DNA of 64,000 nt, taken from CAZLWA01 sp964563165 (GTDB taxonomy: Bacteria > CLD3 > SB21). The translations under genes and the position numbers were made by a program. This document shows positions 9,098 through 17,737 of the stretch, piece after piece; position 1 is the first letter of the stretch; each line of letters starts with the position of its first letter. The notes under the pieces are model-generated. The model ran no database searches. It was not told the origin of the DNA and was given only the letters and a program-made list of their open reading frames with translations. The stretch lies in contig CAZLWA010000072.1 of NCBI GenBank assembly GCA_964563165.1, forward strand, positions 98,354-162,353, read 5' to 3'.

Positions 9098-9472
9098 ATG
9101 CAATTAAACAAAATCGGCCAAATTGCGTTTCAGATATCCGACGTTCAACGGATCGAAAACTTTTATAAAGAAACGATCGGCCTTAAGCATCTTTTTACGG
9201 TGCCCGGTCGCATGACGTTTTTTGATTGCGACGGCGTACGATTGATGTTTGCCGTCCGTGAACCGCAGGAGCCGGCGAAATCCAACTCGGTCATTTATTT
9301 CAAAGTGCACGCGTTGGAATTTTATTATGATCAATTGAAGCAAAAGGACGTGGAATTCACCGAGCCGCCTACATTGATTGCCGAGATGGGTGATCACGAT
9401 CTGTGGATGGCATTCTTCAAAGACGTTGAAGGTAATGTCATAGGGATTATGGAAGAAAAGCGAAAAAAATAA
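9098..9472 (+). CDS. VOC (glyoxalase/dioxygenase) superfamily protein
   Basis: This 124-residue protein holds one vicinal-oxygen-chelate module: beta-alpha-beta-beta-beta halves beginning QIAFQISDVQRIENFYKETIGL and ending FKDVEGNVIGIMEE (each quoted here only as a landmark). The usual first metal-binding His is replaced by Gln in GQIAF, while the final Glu region is kept, so the metal site may be altered. Substrate unknown; glyoxalase- or dioxygenase-like activity should not be assumed. GGAGG precedes the ATG. It ends one base before the oxidoreductase start and is probably co-transcribed with it. Confidence 0.8.
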   Translation: MQLNKIGQIAFQISDVQRIENFYKETIGLKHLFTVPGRMTFFDCDGVRLMFAVREPQEPAKSNSVIYFKVHALEFYYDQLKQKDVEFTEPPTLIAEMGDHDLWMAFFKDVEGNVIGIMEEKRKK

Positions 9473-9473
9473 T

Positions 9474-10493
9474 ATGAAGACAATGAAAGCCGTGGTTCTG
9501 CGTGAAATCGGCAGTTTAGACAAATTGGTTCTTCAGGAAGTGGAATTTCCTGCCGTCAAACCGGGAGAGGCGATTGTGAAAATAAAAGCGGCTGCGCTCA
9601 ACCACCGGGATTGGTGGATCGTGCAGGGCTTGTATGCGAAAATTCGCGTGCCGGTGATCTTGGGCTCGGACGGCATGGGCGTCGTGCAAAGCACGGCAGA
9701 TCCGGAAAACGAAGCGTGGATCGGGCAGGCCGTCGTGATTCACCCGAGCCTGAATTGGGGCGACCATCCGAAAGCGCAAGGCAAAGATTATAAAATTTTC
9801 GGTATGCCCGATAACGGTACGCACGCGGAATATACATCCGTTCCGGTTGAGAATCTTTTTAAGAAGCCGGATCACGTGACCGACGAGGAGGCGGCGGCGA
9901 TACCGCTCGCCGGATTGACCGCCTATCGCGCGCTGGTGATCCGGGGAAAAATAGCAGCCGGCGAAACGGTTTTGATCACAGGGATCGGCGGAGGCGTGGC
10001 TTCGATAGCGATGCAGATGGCCTTGGCCATCGGAGCGCACGTGATCGTTACGTCGGGCAGCGAAGAAAAAATCAAACGCGCCGTAAAAGGGGGAGCCGGG
10101 TTGGGAGTTAATTATCACAGCGCGGATTGGCCAAAAAATCTGCAGTCGGAGTCTCAAAAATTCGGCGGCATCGATCTGGTCCTTGACGGCGCCGGAGGCA
10201 AAGAATTCAACGAGTTGCTCTCGGTGGTTAATTCCGGCGGAAGAATAGTCACTTACGGAGCGACGGCGGGCAATCCGGATTCGATCCATTTGAGGAGGAT
10301 TTTTTGGAAGCAAATTACCCTTCAAGGATCTACCATGGGTCACCGGGATGATTTCAAAAATATGCTGGCGCTTTTGGAGAAACATGAGATCAAACCGATG
10401 CTTGACCTTACATTTCCTCTGGATCAATTCCGGGCCGCGTACGAGCGCATGATGCGGGCGGAACAATTCGGAAAAATAATTTTGAAAACTTGA
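9474..10493 (+). CDS. MDR-family zinc-type alcohol dehydrogenase/quinone oxidoreductase
   Basis: This 339-residue medium-chain dehydrogenase/reductase has a GroES-like N-terminal half (AALNHRDWWIVQG, GSDGMGVV) and an NAD(P)-binding Rossmann half with GIGGGVASIAMQMA. The ENEAWIGQAVVIHPS region lacks the four-cysteine structural zinc cluster of classical alcohol dehydrogenases. The protein is therefore closer to the NADPH:quinone reductase/YogA-like group. Substrate is not predictable. The ATG at 9474 lies one base after the VOC stop; a second ATG at 9483 (MKAVVL) is an alternative start. Confidence 0.85.
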   Translation: MKTMKAVVLREIGSLDKLVLQEVEFPAVKPGEAIVKIKAAALNHRDWWIVQGLYAKIRVPVILGSDGMGVVQSTADPENEAWIGQAVVIHPSLNWGDHPKAQGKDYKIFGMPDNGTHAEYTSVPVENLFKKPDHVTDEEAAAIPLAGLTAYRALVIRGKIAAGETVLITGIGGGVASIAMQMALAIGAHVIVTSGSEEKIKRAVKGGAGLGVNYHSADWPKNLQSESQKFGGIDLVLDGAGGKEFNELLSVVNSGGRIVTYGATAGNPDSIHLRRIFWKQITLQGSTMGHRDDFKNMLALLEKHEIKPMLDLTFPLDQFRAAYERMMRAEQFGKIILKT

Positions 10494-10551
10494 AATCTTG
10501 GATAAATAGTTAAACCTTATACCAATCGTTAAGACTACTAAAGGAGAGTCC

Positions 10552-11280
10552 ATGGAACCCAATGTCACAGCCCCCGCGCCGACGATGGGCGTTGTCAGCC
10601 GGATTATTAATTTGTTTATCAGCCCGTCTAAAACATTCGAAGCGCTGATCGCCAAACCCGACTGGGTCACGCCGATCGTCATCTCGGTCATCTTGTTCCT
10701 GATAACCGGGATTTTACTGAAAGACGTTATACAGGCTGAACAAGTAAAGGCTACCCGGGAATCCATTATGAAGAACGATAAGATAGAAGCCAGCCAGAAG
10801 GAACAAATTATTGAACAATCGACCTCGATGATGAAAAAGTTCTGGGTTGTAGGTTATGCCGTGGGTTTAGTAGTCGTCATGGCCATGTACTTTGGGGCTG
10901 CATTATTTTTGAGAATCGGCGGAAACAATATTATGGGCGGCAGCGCCGGGTACATGCAGGTGTTGTCGATTTTTGCCTATAGCAGTCTGATTGACGTGGT
11001 CGCAGCGGCCGTGAAGGTCCCGCTCATGGTTATCAATCAAACGATGAGGGTGGACACGGGCTTGGGGATGCTGGCAGCGGAGGATGCGACGCGGACAGCC
11101 TTGTATGCCTTCTTAAGCAAGTTTGATATCTTTTCGTTTTGGCAGATTACGGTTTTGATTATCGGGCTTTCCATGTTGTACAAATTCTCAAAAGGTAAAA
11201 CGGCCGGATTGGTCATTGGCTTGTGGCTTCTGTATGTCTTGCTAGCCGTTGGTTTTACGGCCATTGGCATGGGCGGATAG
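10552..11280 (+). CDS. Yip1-domain membrane protein
   Basis: This 242-residue protein has about five membrane segments and a YIP1-family layout. The N-terminus VSRIINLFISPSKTFEAL is typical of bacterial Yip1 proteins, and helices follow at about 43-60, 100-120, 135-160, 190-210 and 215-240. The function of bacterial Yip1 proteins is unknown. AAAGGAGAG precedes the ATG at a good distance, and a terminator follows at 11306-11357, so this is a single-gene unit. Confidence 0.8.
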   Translation: MEPNVTAPAPTMGVVSRIINLFISPSKTFEALIAKPDWVTPIVISVILFLITGILLKDVIQAEQVKATRESIMKNDKIEASQKEQIIEQSTSMMKKFWVVGYAVGLVVVMAMYFGAALFLRIGGNNIMGGSAGYMQVLSIFAYSSLIDVVAAAVKVPLMVINQTMRVDTGLGMLAAEDATRTALYAFLSKFDIFSFWQITVLIIGLSMLYKFSKGKTAGLVIGLWLLYVLLAVGFTAIGMGG

Positions 11281-11305
11281 CGCATACATTCATAAAAATC
11301 TTCCG

Positions 11306-11357
11306 GCTCCTTGAGATCTTGTGCATTGAATGATACCTCTCAAGGAGCTTTTGTTTT
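11306..11357 (+). terminator. Rho-independent terminator after the Yip1 gene
   Basis: GCTCCTTGAGA (11306-11316) pairs perfectly with TCTCAAGGAGC (11338-11348). A TTTTGTTTTT tail follows. The loop is 21 bases. Confidence 0.85.
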
Positions 11358-11495
11358 TGCAACTTTTGAGCGCAGTGGACGGTCTATTGGAAGGAAGGAA
11401 AAACTTTCATTTATCGGAAATAAATTGAAACAAATTTCTTTATTATACGAATACCAAGCAGTTCAAAAAAATTATTTCAATAGAGGAGGAAGAAT

Positions 11496-12800
11496 ATGAA
11501 GTATTTCGCAGTATTAGCGGTCCTGTTTTTCGGAGTGACTGCCACGGCGCAGGAGAAGAAAATTCTGGATATCAAGGAGGCCCTGGACATTGCGATGAAA
11601 AACAACGTGCAAGTGATCACGGCGCAGAATTCCTACAATACTACGGTGGCGAATGTGCTTCCAAATACCTGGGGCAATAATTTGCCCACTCTCGATCTTA
11701 ACGCACGTTACAGCCACTCTGATCAGCCTTCCACTTTTGTCACCGGTGCCGGCGTTAAATCAAGCGCGAACAATTATTCGTACTCTCTCAATGCGAATTA
11801 CGTGTTGTTTGACGGATTTAAAAAATTCGGTTCGATGGCTCAGGCGAAATATGATGAAAAATCCTCGCAATACGATCTCGACAGAGCGAGGCAGGACGTA
11901 GCCCTGCAGATTTATCAGGCGTATGTGAACGTATTGAAGAATCAGCAGCTGCTGAAAATCAATGAAGAGAACCTGAAGCGCGATGAAGAATTGCTTAAGA
12001 AGTTGGAAGAACGCAATAAATTGGGCGCCCAAATTTTGTCGGATGTGTACAAGCAAAGAGTTCAGGTGGGCGTGGACAAACTGGCACTGAGCAAAGGCAG
12101 GAATAATCTGAATACGTCCAAAGCGAGTCTGAACAGCCTCATCGGAATTGACGTTAATACGGAGATCGAATTGAAGGAATTGAGCCTGGAAGTCACGTTC
12201 GATGCAGCGCAATATAATTTTGACGTGTCTTTTCAAAGAGCGCTCGAAACGCGCCAGGACTATTTGTCGTCCGGCAAGAAACTGGAAAGCGCCCGAAGCG
12301 CGCTGAAGATCTCTAAAAGCGGCTACTATCCGTCGATCAGCGCTTTTGCCGCGTATCAATGGCAGGACGGATTCTTACCTAAGAAATCTTCCTATGGTTT
12401 GAACGACCGGACCAGCCTTGGGCTGAATTTTTCGATGTCGCTGTTCAACGGCTTCCAGACGAATGCCGGAGTTATTCAAGCGGACGAAGCGGTGCAAACT
12501 TCCCGAAGCAACTTCGAAAGTTCACGCCGTAAAGTCGCGCTGGATATCAAAATCGCACTGCTCAATATGCAAACGGCCTACGAGAACGTGAAACTTTCGC
12601 AGGAAACGGTCGCATCCGCCAAAGAAGATTTACGCCTGGCAAGCGAGAGGTACAACTTAGGAGCCGGTACCTTGCTGGATCAAATCACATCCAATACGGG
12701 ATATGCGACGGCAGAGGCTAATTACGTGCAATCCGTATACGATTTCCTGTATGCGAAGCAGCAGTACTATTTGGCTTTGGGCACGATGAACACAAAATAA
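11496..12800 (+). CDS. TolC-family outer-membrane efflux protein
   Basis: This 434-residue protein is a TolC-like exit duct. It has a cleavable signal peptide ending near TATAQEK and two long helical-hairpin halves. The N-terminal half has KEALDIAMKNN and the C-terminal half has LASERYNLGAGTLLDQI, the classic second-repeat motif. It would form the trimeric outer-membrane channel of the export system encoded just downstream. GGAGGAAGA lies directly before the ATG. It is the first gene of an operon with the membrane-fusion protein, ABC ATPase and permeases. Confidence 0.92.
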   Translation: MKYFAVLAVLFFGVTATAQEKKILDIKEALDIAMKNNVQVITAQNSYNTTVANVLPNTWGNNLPTLDLNARYSHSDQPSTFVTGAGVKSSANNYSYSLNANYVLFDGFKKFGSMAQAKYDEKSSQYDLDRARQDVALQIYQAYVNVLKNQQLLKINEENLKRDEELLKKLEERNKLGAQILSDVYKQRVQVGVDKLALSKGRNNLNTSKASLNSLIGIDVNTEIELKELSLEVTFDAAQYNFDVSFQRALETRQDYLSSGKKLESARSALKISKSGYYPSISAFAAYQWQDGFLPKKSSYGLNDRTSLGLNFSMSLFNGFQTNAGVIQADEAVQTSRSNFESSRRKVALDIKIALLNMQTAYENVKLSQETVASAKEDLRLASERYNLGAGTLLDQITSNTGYATAEANYVQSVYDFLYAKQQYYLALGTMNTK

Positions 12801-12840
12801 AAATTAAAAATCAAAACCCTTTTAAAACAGGAGAAATGAA

Positions 12841-14130
12841 ATGTCAAAGAAGAAAAAAATACTGATCGGCGCGGGACTGGCCGTGGTCATAACGGCGGTT
12901 GTGATATTCAATCTGGTCGGCAACAAGAAAGAAAATGCGGTTGACGTTCAGACGGAAAAAGTCAAACGCGGCGATGTCATCAAGACCGTGACCGCTTCCG
13001 GAAAAATCCAACCGGTAACGGATGTGAAAATCAGTTCCAATGTCAGCGCACGCATCACCAAAGTGACCGTCAAAGAGGGCGATAAAGTAATGCGCGGCCA
13101 ATTATTGGTTGCACTCGACCGGACCATTTACGAAGCGAACGTCAATCAGGCGAAAGCGGACCTGGCAAGAGCCAAATCACAAGTCATGAATGCCAAAGCG
13201 AATTTGGAGAAAGCCAAACAGGATTACGACCGTATGAAAGGGTTGTTTGATAAGAAACTGGCGGCCGAATCCGAATTTCAGGCCGTGACCGCTTTGTTGG
13301 CGACGGCGCAGTCGTCCCTGGAATCGGCGGAGAGTCAAGTGAAAGCCTCCGAAGCGCAGTTGGTCCAAAGCGAAGACAATTTGAGCAAGACGAATATTTA
13401 TGCCCCTATTGACGGCACGGTAAGCAAGCTCAATAAAAAACTCGGGGAAATTGCGTTAGGCTCGCAGTTCTCCCAGGACGTCATCATGGTCGTCGCCAAT
13501 CTTAAGGAAATGGAGGCGCGGGTGAATGTGGATGAAAACGACGTGGTTTCGGTACGCTTGAACGACACGACTCAGGTGGAAGTGGATGCCCTGCAATCGA
13601 AAAAACTGCGCGGCTACGTTACGGAAATTGCCAACACCGCCGATGTCAAGAGCGCCGGCACACAGGAAGAGAAAACAGAATTTGAAGTCAAAATTGCTTT
13701 AACCGACGATGTGACTCTGCTGAGACCGGGCATGTCGACGACCGCAGATATTACCACCGACGTCCGCAAGAATACGGTGAATGTGCCGATTCAGTGCGTC
13801 ACCGTGCGGGAACCCGAAAAACTGAAACGTAAAGAAGGCGTCGAGAAAGATGCCGTCATGGCGAACGATACGGCCAACAAGCAGTTTATACCGAATAAAG
13901 ACGGCGTCGTGGAGATCGTATTTGTGATCGAAAACGGCTTAGCGGTCGCCAAGCCTGTGAAGACGGGTATCCAGAGTGAATCGCATATTGAAATTCTCGA
14001 GGGCCTGAAGGAAGGCGACGAAGTTGTGGTGGGAAATTACCGCGCTATCAGCAAACTGCTGGAAAACGGTTCGAAAGTGAAAGTGGACAATGAGAAAAAA
14101 GTAAAAGGCAAAGACGATAAAGAAAACTAG
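12841..14130 (+). CDS. MacA/HlyD-type periplasmic adaptor (membrane-fusion protein)
   Basis: This 429-residue adaptor has an N-terminal membrane anchor (residues about 6-25), a barrel-sandwich (lipoyl) domain split by a long coiled coil (about 90-185, AKADLARAKSQ onward), and beta-barrel and membrane-proximal domains. The TASGKIQPVTDVKISS start of the sandwich and IYAPIDGTVSKLNKKLGE closing strand are MacA-like. It bridges the inner-membrane permease with the TolC duct. GGAGAAATGAAATG gives a good ribosome-binding site. The C-terminus is a lysine-rich tail. Confidence 0.9.
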   Translation: MSKKKKILIGAGLAVVITAVVIFNLVGNKKENAVDVQTEKVKRGDVIKTVTASGKIQPVTDVKISSNVSARITKVTVKEGDKVMRGQLLVALDRTIYEANVNQAKADLARAKSQVMNAKANLEKAKQDYDRMKGLFDKKLAAESEFQAVTALLATAQSSLESAESQVKASEAQLVQSEDNLSKTNIYAPIDGTVSKLNKKLGEIALGSQFSQDVIMVVANLKEMEARVNVDENDVVSVRLNDTTQVEVDALQSKKLRGYVTEIANTADVKSAGTQEEKTEFEVKIALTDDVTLLRPGMSTTADITTDVRKNTVNVPIQCVTVREPEKLKRKEGVEKDAVMANDTANKQFIPNKDGVVEIVFVIENGLAVAKPVKTGIQSESHIEILEGLKEGDEVVVGNYRAISKLLENGSKVKVDNEKKVKGKDDKEN

Positions 14131-14174
14131 CCCGTGACCGATTAACAATTGACGGTTTAAAAGGAACACAAGTT

Positions 14175-14900
14175 ATGGTTATAGATATTCGAAATATTAC
14201 TAAAGTTTATCAAATCGGAACGGAAGAGGTGCATGCGCTGCGCGGAGTTAATTTACTCATTCAAAAAAATGAATACATTGCTCTGATGGGTCCGTCGGGT
14301 TCAGGGAAATCGACGATGATGAACATGATCGGATGCCTGGATACGCCGTCGAGCGGCGAATATTTTTTCGAAGGCGAGGACGTTGCTAAATTAACCGACG
14401 ATCAACTGGCGGAAATTCGCAATAAGCGCATCGGATTTGTGTTCCAGAATTTTAACTTAATTCCGCGATCCGATGTGTTCCACAACGTCGAATTGCCGAT
14501 GATCTATGCAGGCGTCACGCCGGCCGAACGCCGCCGCATGACGATGGATGCGATCGAAAAAGTCGGTTTGGGATCCCGCGTCAAACACAAGCCCAATGAA
14601 CTTTCCGGCGGCCAGCGTCAGCGCGTCGCCATCGCGCGCGCGTTGGTGAATAATCCTTCGATTATTCTCGCGGACGAGCCGACGGGAAACCTGGATTCCA
14701 AAACCGGCGAGGAGATCATGCTAGTTTTTGAAGATCTGTACAAGGCCGGCAATACGATTATTCTGGTGACGCACGAAGAGGATATTGCCTCGCATGCACG
14801 GCGCGTAGTGCGCCTGAAGGACGGCCACGTGGAAGTGGATGAGATGATGAATGGAAGAAAAGTTTTCAAAAAAGTTTTGGTAGATCAAGCAACGACTTAA
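14175..14900 (+). CDS. ABC transporter ATP-binding protein (MacB/LolD type)
   Basis: This 241-residue ATPase has Walker A GPSGSGKST (39-47), Q-loop QNFNLIPR, signature LSGGQRQR (143-150), Walker B ILADEPTGNLDS (164-175) and the switch His in VTHEEDIA. The sequence class is the MacB/LolD/FtsE group that works mechanically with FtsX-fold permeases rather than classic transport permeases. It is a stand-alone ATPase; the following three permease genes lack ATPase domains, so it probably serves all of them. A variable C-terminal tail follows residue 220. Confidence 0.93.
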   Translation: MVIDIRNITKVYQIGTEEVHALRGVNLLIQKNEYIALMGPSGSGKSTMMNMIGCLDTPSSGEYFFEGEDVAKLTDDQLAEIRNKRIGFVFQNFNLIPRSDVFHNVELPMIYAGVTPAERRRMTMDAIEKVGLGSRVKHKPNELSGGQRQRVAIARALVNNPSIILADEPTGNLDSKTGEEIMLVFEDLYKAGNTIILVTHEEDIASHARRVVRLKDGHVEVDEMMNGRKVFKKVLVDQATT

Positions 14901-14906
14901 AAATTA

Positions 14907-14969
14907 ACCACGGAGTCACAGAGGCACTGAAAAATCAGAGTAAACTCCGTGTCTCAGAGTCTCTGTGGT
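14907..14969. repeat. Imperfect long inverted repeat of the ACCAC(A/G)GAG type
   Basis: Between the ATPase and first permease genes, ACCACGGAGTCACAGAG on the left is mirrored by CTCAGAGTCTCTGTGGT on the right, forming an interrupted stem of about 63 bases. The same ACCACAGAG..CACAGA core recurs at 25215-25230, and a related element lies at 40877-40960. It looks like a dispersed intergenic repeat, not a terminator. Confidence 0.6.
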
Positions 14970-14983
14970 AAAAAACAAAAACT

Positions 14984-16222
14984 ATGAGAAGATATTTATA
15001 CGAAATTCTTGAAGCGTTGAAGATTGCGATCCTGGCGATTCGGGCAAATAAAGCCCGCGGGTTTCTCACGACGCTGGGTATTGTGATCGGCATCACCGCC
15101 GTTTCGACGACCATGACGGTGATGGTCGGAATGAAAAATTCATTTCAGTCTCAATTGACGGCGCTGGGCACGGATGTATTATATGTGACCAAAATGCCAT
15201 GGTTCATGATGGACGACTGGTGGAAATACCGAAATCGGCCGCAAATCACGATGCAAGAGGCCAGAAAACTGGAAAGATCAATGGCGGATAAAATAGTGGC
15301 GGTCAATGCCACCGTAGGCACCGTGCGGCCGGTGAAATACGAATCCAAAACGCTGGATGATATTTTTATCCGCGGCACGACGGATAAAGAATTATATGTT
15401 TCTTCCGCCCTTCCGGAATTCGGCCGGTTCCTGGCGAGTATGGACGTGGATAATTCCCATTACGTTTGCGTGATAGGCTATGATGTCCGAAAACAACTTT
15501 TTGAAAATTCGGATCCGATCGGAAAGAAATTACGCATCGGAGCGTATAATTTTAGAATCGTGGGCGTGATGGAGAAACAAGGAAAGTTCCTGGGTGCGCT
15601 TGGCGGGCCGAATCTGGATGCGCAAGTCTCCATTCCTATAACGACCTTCTTAAGATCCTACGGCCATCAGCGCGGATTACAACTCGCGGTGAAAGTGACG
15701 AGCTTAGCGGTTATGGAAGATACTCAGGAGGAGATCATAGGCTCGATGAGAAGGATCCGAAAACTCACGCCGTCGCAGGGCGATAACTTCTCCATTAACA
15801 AACAAGATACGTTCACGAAGATCTATGACAGCATCATGGGCGTTGTGGGTATCGTCGGAATCTTAATTACAAGCATTTCACTATTTGTGGGCGGTATTGG
15901 CGTCATGAATATTATGTTTGTTTCGGTGACCGAGCGCACGCGCGAGATCGGCATTCGAAAAGCCATCGGCGCGAAACGAAGAACGATCCTGGTTCAATTT
16001 TTGTTTGAAGCGACGATGATCTGTATGATCGGCTGTGCGATCGCGCTGGTATTGTCGTTCTTACTGAGCTGGGTGATCAATATTTTCTTTACGGCCACGT
16101 TGTCCATCGGCGTGATGCTGATCGCTATCCTCATTGCGGTGGTGACGGGTATACTTTCCGGTTTTTTACCCGCGCTTAAAGCATCGCGGCTGGATCCGAT
16201 CGACGCGTTAAGATATGAATAG
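14984..16222 (+). CDS. MacB/FtsX-type ABC permease 1
   Basis: This 412-residue inner-membrane permease has the four-helix FtsX/MacB layout. A first helix (about 25-50, GFLTTLGIVIGITAVST) is followed by a periplasmic MacB-PCD domain (about 50-270), then three C-terminal helices with GGIGVMNIMFVSVTERTREIGIRKAIGAK and the ending LDPIDALRYE. These are family signatures. It has no ATPase domain of its own and would pair with the upstream ATPase. It is clearly diverged from permeases 2 and 3. Confidence 0.92.
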   Translation: MRRYLYEILEALKIAILAIRANKARGFLTTLGIVIGITAVSTTMTVMVGMKNSFQSQLTALGTDVLYVTKMPWFMMDDWWKYRNRPQITMQEARKLERSMADKIVAVNATVGTVRPVKYESKTLDDIFIRGTTDKELYVSSALPEFGRFLASMDVDNSHYVCVIGYDVRKQLFENSDPIGKKLRIGAYNFRIVGVMEKQGKFLGALGGPNLDAQVSIPITTFLRSYGHQRGLQLAVKVTSLAVMEDTQEEIIGSMRRIRKLTPSQGDNFSINKQDTFTKIYDSIMGVVGIVGILITSISLFVGGIGVMNIMFVSVTERTREIGIRKAIGAKRRTILVQFLFEATMICMIGCAIALVLSFLLSWVINIFFTATLSIGVMLIAILIAVVTGILSGFLPALKASRLDPIDALRYE

Positions 16223-16233
16223 ATAACCAATGA

Positions 16234-16264
16234 GACTTCCCAAGTTTTTAAAACTTGGGAAGTC
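16234..16264. repeat. 31-base perfect palindrome
   Basis: GACTTCCCAAGTTTT and AAAACTTGGGAAGTC form a 15-bp stem around one T. It sits immediately after permease 1 and before the start of permease 2. No T-run follows. It looks like a dispersed palindromic repeat, although it could also protect or attenuate the transcript. Confidence 0.75.
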
Positions 16265-16273
16265 TTTCAAATC

Positions 16274-16298
16274 TTGGCGCACTTTGCGCCTTTGCGGT
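16274..16298. repeat. Short dispersed repeat of the GGCGCA..CTTTGCG type
   Basis: TTGGCGCACTTTGCGCC is followed by TTTGCGGT. Read on the other strand this gives ACCGCAAAGGCGCAAAG, a motif of the same style as the ACCGCGAAGACGC element at 40877. It lies right next to the 31-base palindrome, so this 90-base gap is a patchwork of repeats. Confidence 0.45.
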
Positions 16299-16319
16299 AA
16301 AAGTTTTAAAGAAAAATTT

Positions 16320-17570
16320 ATGAAAATTGATTTAGGCGAAAATGTGAAGATGGCACTTAATGCCGTTGTGACAAATAAATTGCGCTCCTTTCTGACGCTG
16401 GTCGGAGTGGTGGCCGGCGTGTCCTCGATCATTGCGGTCATGACAGGTATCGCCGTGATCCAATCCAAAATGGAATCGGATCTGAGCCGACTGGGAAGCA
16501 ATACATTTCAAGTTCAGAAATGGCCCGCCATCGGCGGACCCGGACATAATTGGCGTAAGATCATGCGCCGCAAACCGCTGACCATCGAGCAGGCAAGCTT
16601 GATCCGGGAAAAAGTTAAAAGCGCGGAATTGGTCGGCGCGGAATTGTGGGAACAGCCCGCACAGCTTCAGCATGAAGATTTGAAAACCAACCCGAATGTT
16701 TCCCTGGCGGGCGGTACGCCGGAATTTCAGATCAACAACAATCAAATGGTGGGAACGGGAAGATTTATTTCCGAAGAAGACATCAAAATCGGCCGGCATG
16801 TGATCGTTATCGGGTCCAAAATTGTCAATAAATTATTTCCTTTCAAAGATCCGATCGATCAAGTGGTAAGAATTAACGGAGTCAAATATACCGTTATTGG
16901 CGTGTACGAAGAACTGGGCGATGCGCCGTCGGGCTCAGGCGACAACAGCGCTTGCATTCCAATTTCGGCTTTCGTGGAAGAATTTGGTTTGAAGGAAAAG
17001 GACGGCAATCTGCGCTCCGTCAACATTACCGTGAAAGGAAGGGCCGACAGGGCTCTCGAAGACGTCATGGAAGAGGTGCGGGGCGTGCTGCGCATCGCGC
17101 GCGGAGTGAAACCGCTCGACGAGGATGATTTCGATATTTTTTCCAACGATACTATGATCCGCGCCTTCGGCGACATGAGCGCGGTGATCAAACTCGTTGC
17201 GATCGCCATGGGCGGCATTGCTCTGATCGTCGCCGGCATCGGCATCATGAATATCATGTTGGTTTCCGTTACGGAGCGCACCAAAGAGATCGGCATCCGA
17301 AAAGCGATCGGCGCGAAACGAAACGATATCCTGATCCAATTTCTTATCGAAGCCGTGGTGCTCTGCGAGATCGGCGGAGCCATCGGCATCGCATTCGGCG
17401 TAGGCATCGGCAATATCCTCAGTTTTTTAATGACTGTTCCGGTTACGATTCCATACGGGTGGGGCGTGACCGGATTGATCTTTTGCAGTTTGATCGGGAT
17501 CGGATTCGGCATGTGGCCCGCTTCCAAAGCGTCGAAACTGGATCCTATCGAGTCCCTGAGATTCGAATAA
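16320..17570 (+). CDS. MacB/FtsX-type ABC permease 2
   Basis: This permease (416 residues from ATG 16320) has a first helix near NKLRSFLTLVGVVAGVSSI, a periplasmic domain, and the C-terminal signature GIGIMNIMLVSVTERTKEIGIRKAIGAK ending LDPIESLRFE. I place the start at 16320: translation from 16230 would run through the upstream repeat elements, and the paralogue at 17738 begins with the same MKIDLGENVKMALN. It is strikingly similar to permease 3 over its whole length. It is followed by a terminator, which ends the main operon here. Confidence 0.9.
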   Translation: MKIDLGENVKMALNAVVTNKLRSFLTLVGVVAGVSSIIAVMTGIAVIQSKMESDLSRLGSNTFQVQKWPAIGGPGHNWRKIMRRKPLTIEQASLIREKVKSAELVGAELWEQPAQLQHEDLKTNPNVSLAGGTPEFQINNNQMVGTGRFISEEDIKIGRHVIVIGSKIVNKLFPFKDPIDQVVRINGVKYTVIGVYEELGDAPSGSGDNSACIPISAFVEEFGLKEKDGNLRSVNITVKGRADRALEDVMEEVRGVLRIARGVKPLDEDDFDIFSNDTMIRAFGDMSAVIKLVAIAMGGIALIVAGIGIMNIMLVSVTERTKEIGIRKAIGAKRNDILIQFLIEAVVLCEIGGAIGIAFGVGIGNILSFLMTVPVTIPYGWGVTGLIFCSLIGIGFGMWPASKASKLDPIESLRFE

Positions 17571-17599
17571 ATTTGTTCGTGTTTTGAGCTCCTATTTGA

Positions 17600-17631
17600 A
17601 GCCGCGATTCTTAACCAGATCGCGGCTTTTT
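17600..17631 (+). terminator. Rho-independent terminator between permeases 2 and 3
   Basis: AGCCGCGAT (17600-17608) pairs perfectly with ATCGCGGCT (17619-17627) and is followed by a T-run. Permease 3 therefore needs either read-through or its own promoter in 17632-17737. Confidence 0.88.
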
Positions 17632-17737
17632 ATCTTATGATCAACCGGAATTCCCAATTAAGAAATCATTCGCTTTTCAAATCGGATTTTGATAGTTTTC
17701 ACTGTCGGTGGAATCCGTCACCAACCGGGAAATCAAA

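Noticed and set aside
9516..10766. 416-codon open frame on the minus strand
   Set aside because: It lies opposite the MDR oxidoreductase and Yip1 genes, both with clear families; the translation is rich in Arg and His and has no domain pattern.
11311..11499. 62-codon frame between the Yip1 and TolC genes
   Set aside because: It begins inside the Yip1 terminator and overlaps the TolC ribosome-binding site; low-quality composition.
16234..16264. Terminator after permease 1
   Set aside because: The palindrome is perfect but no T-run follows, and permease 2 follows directly.
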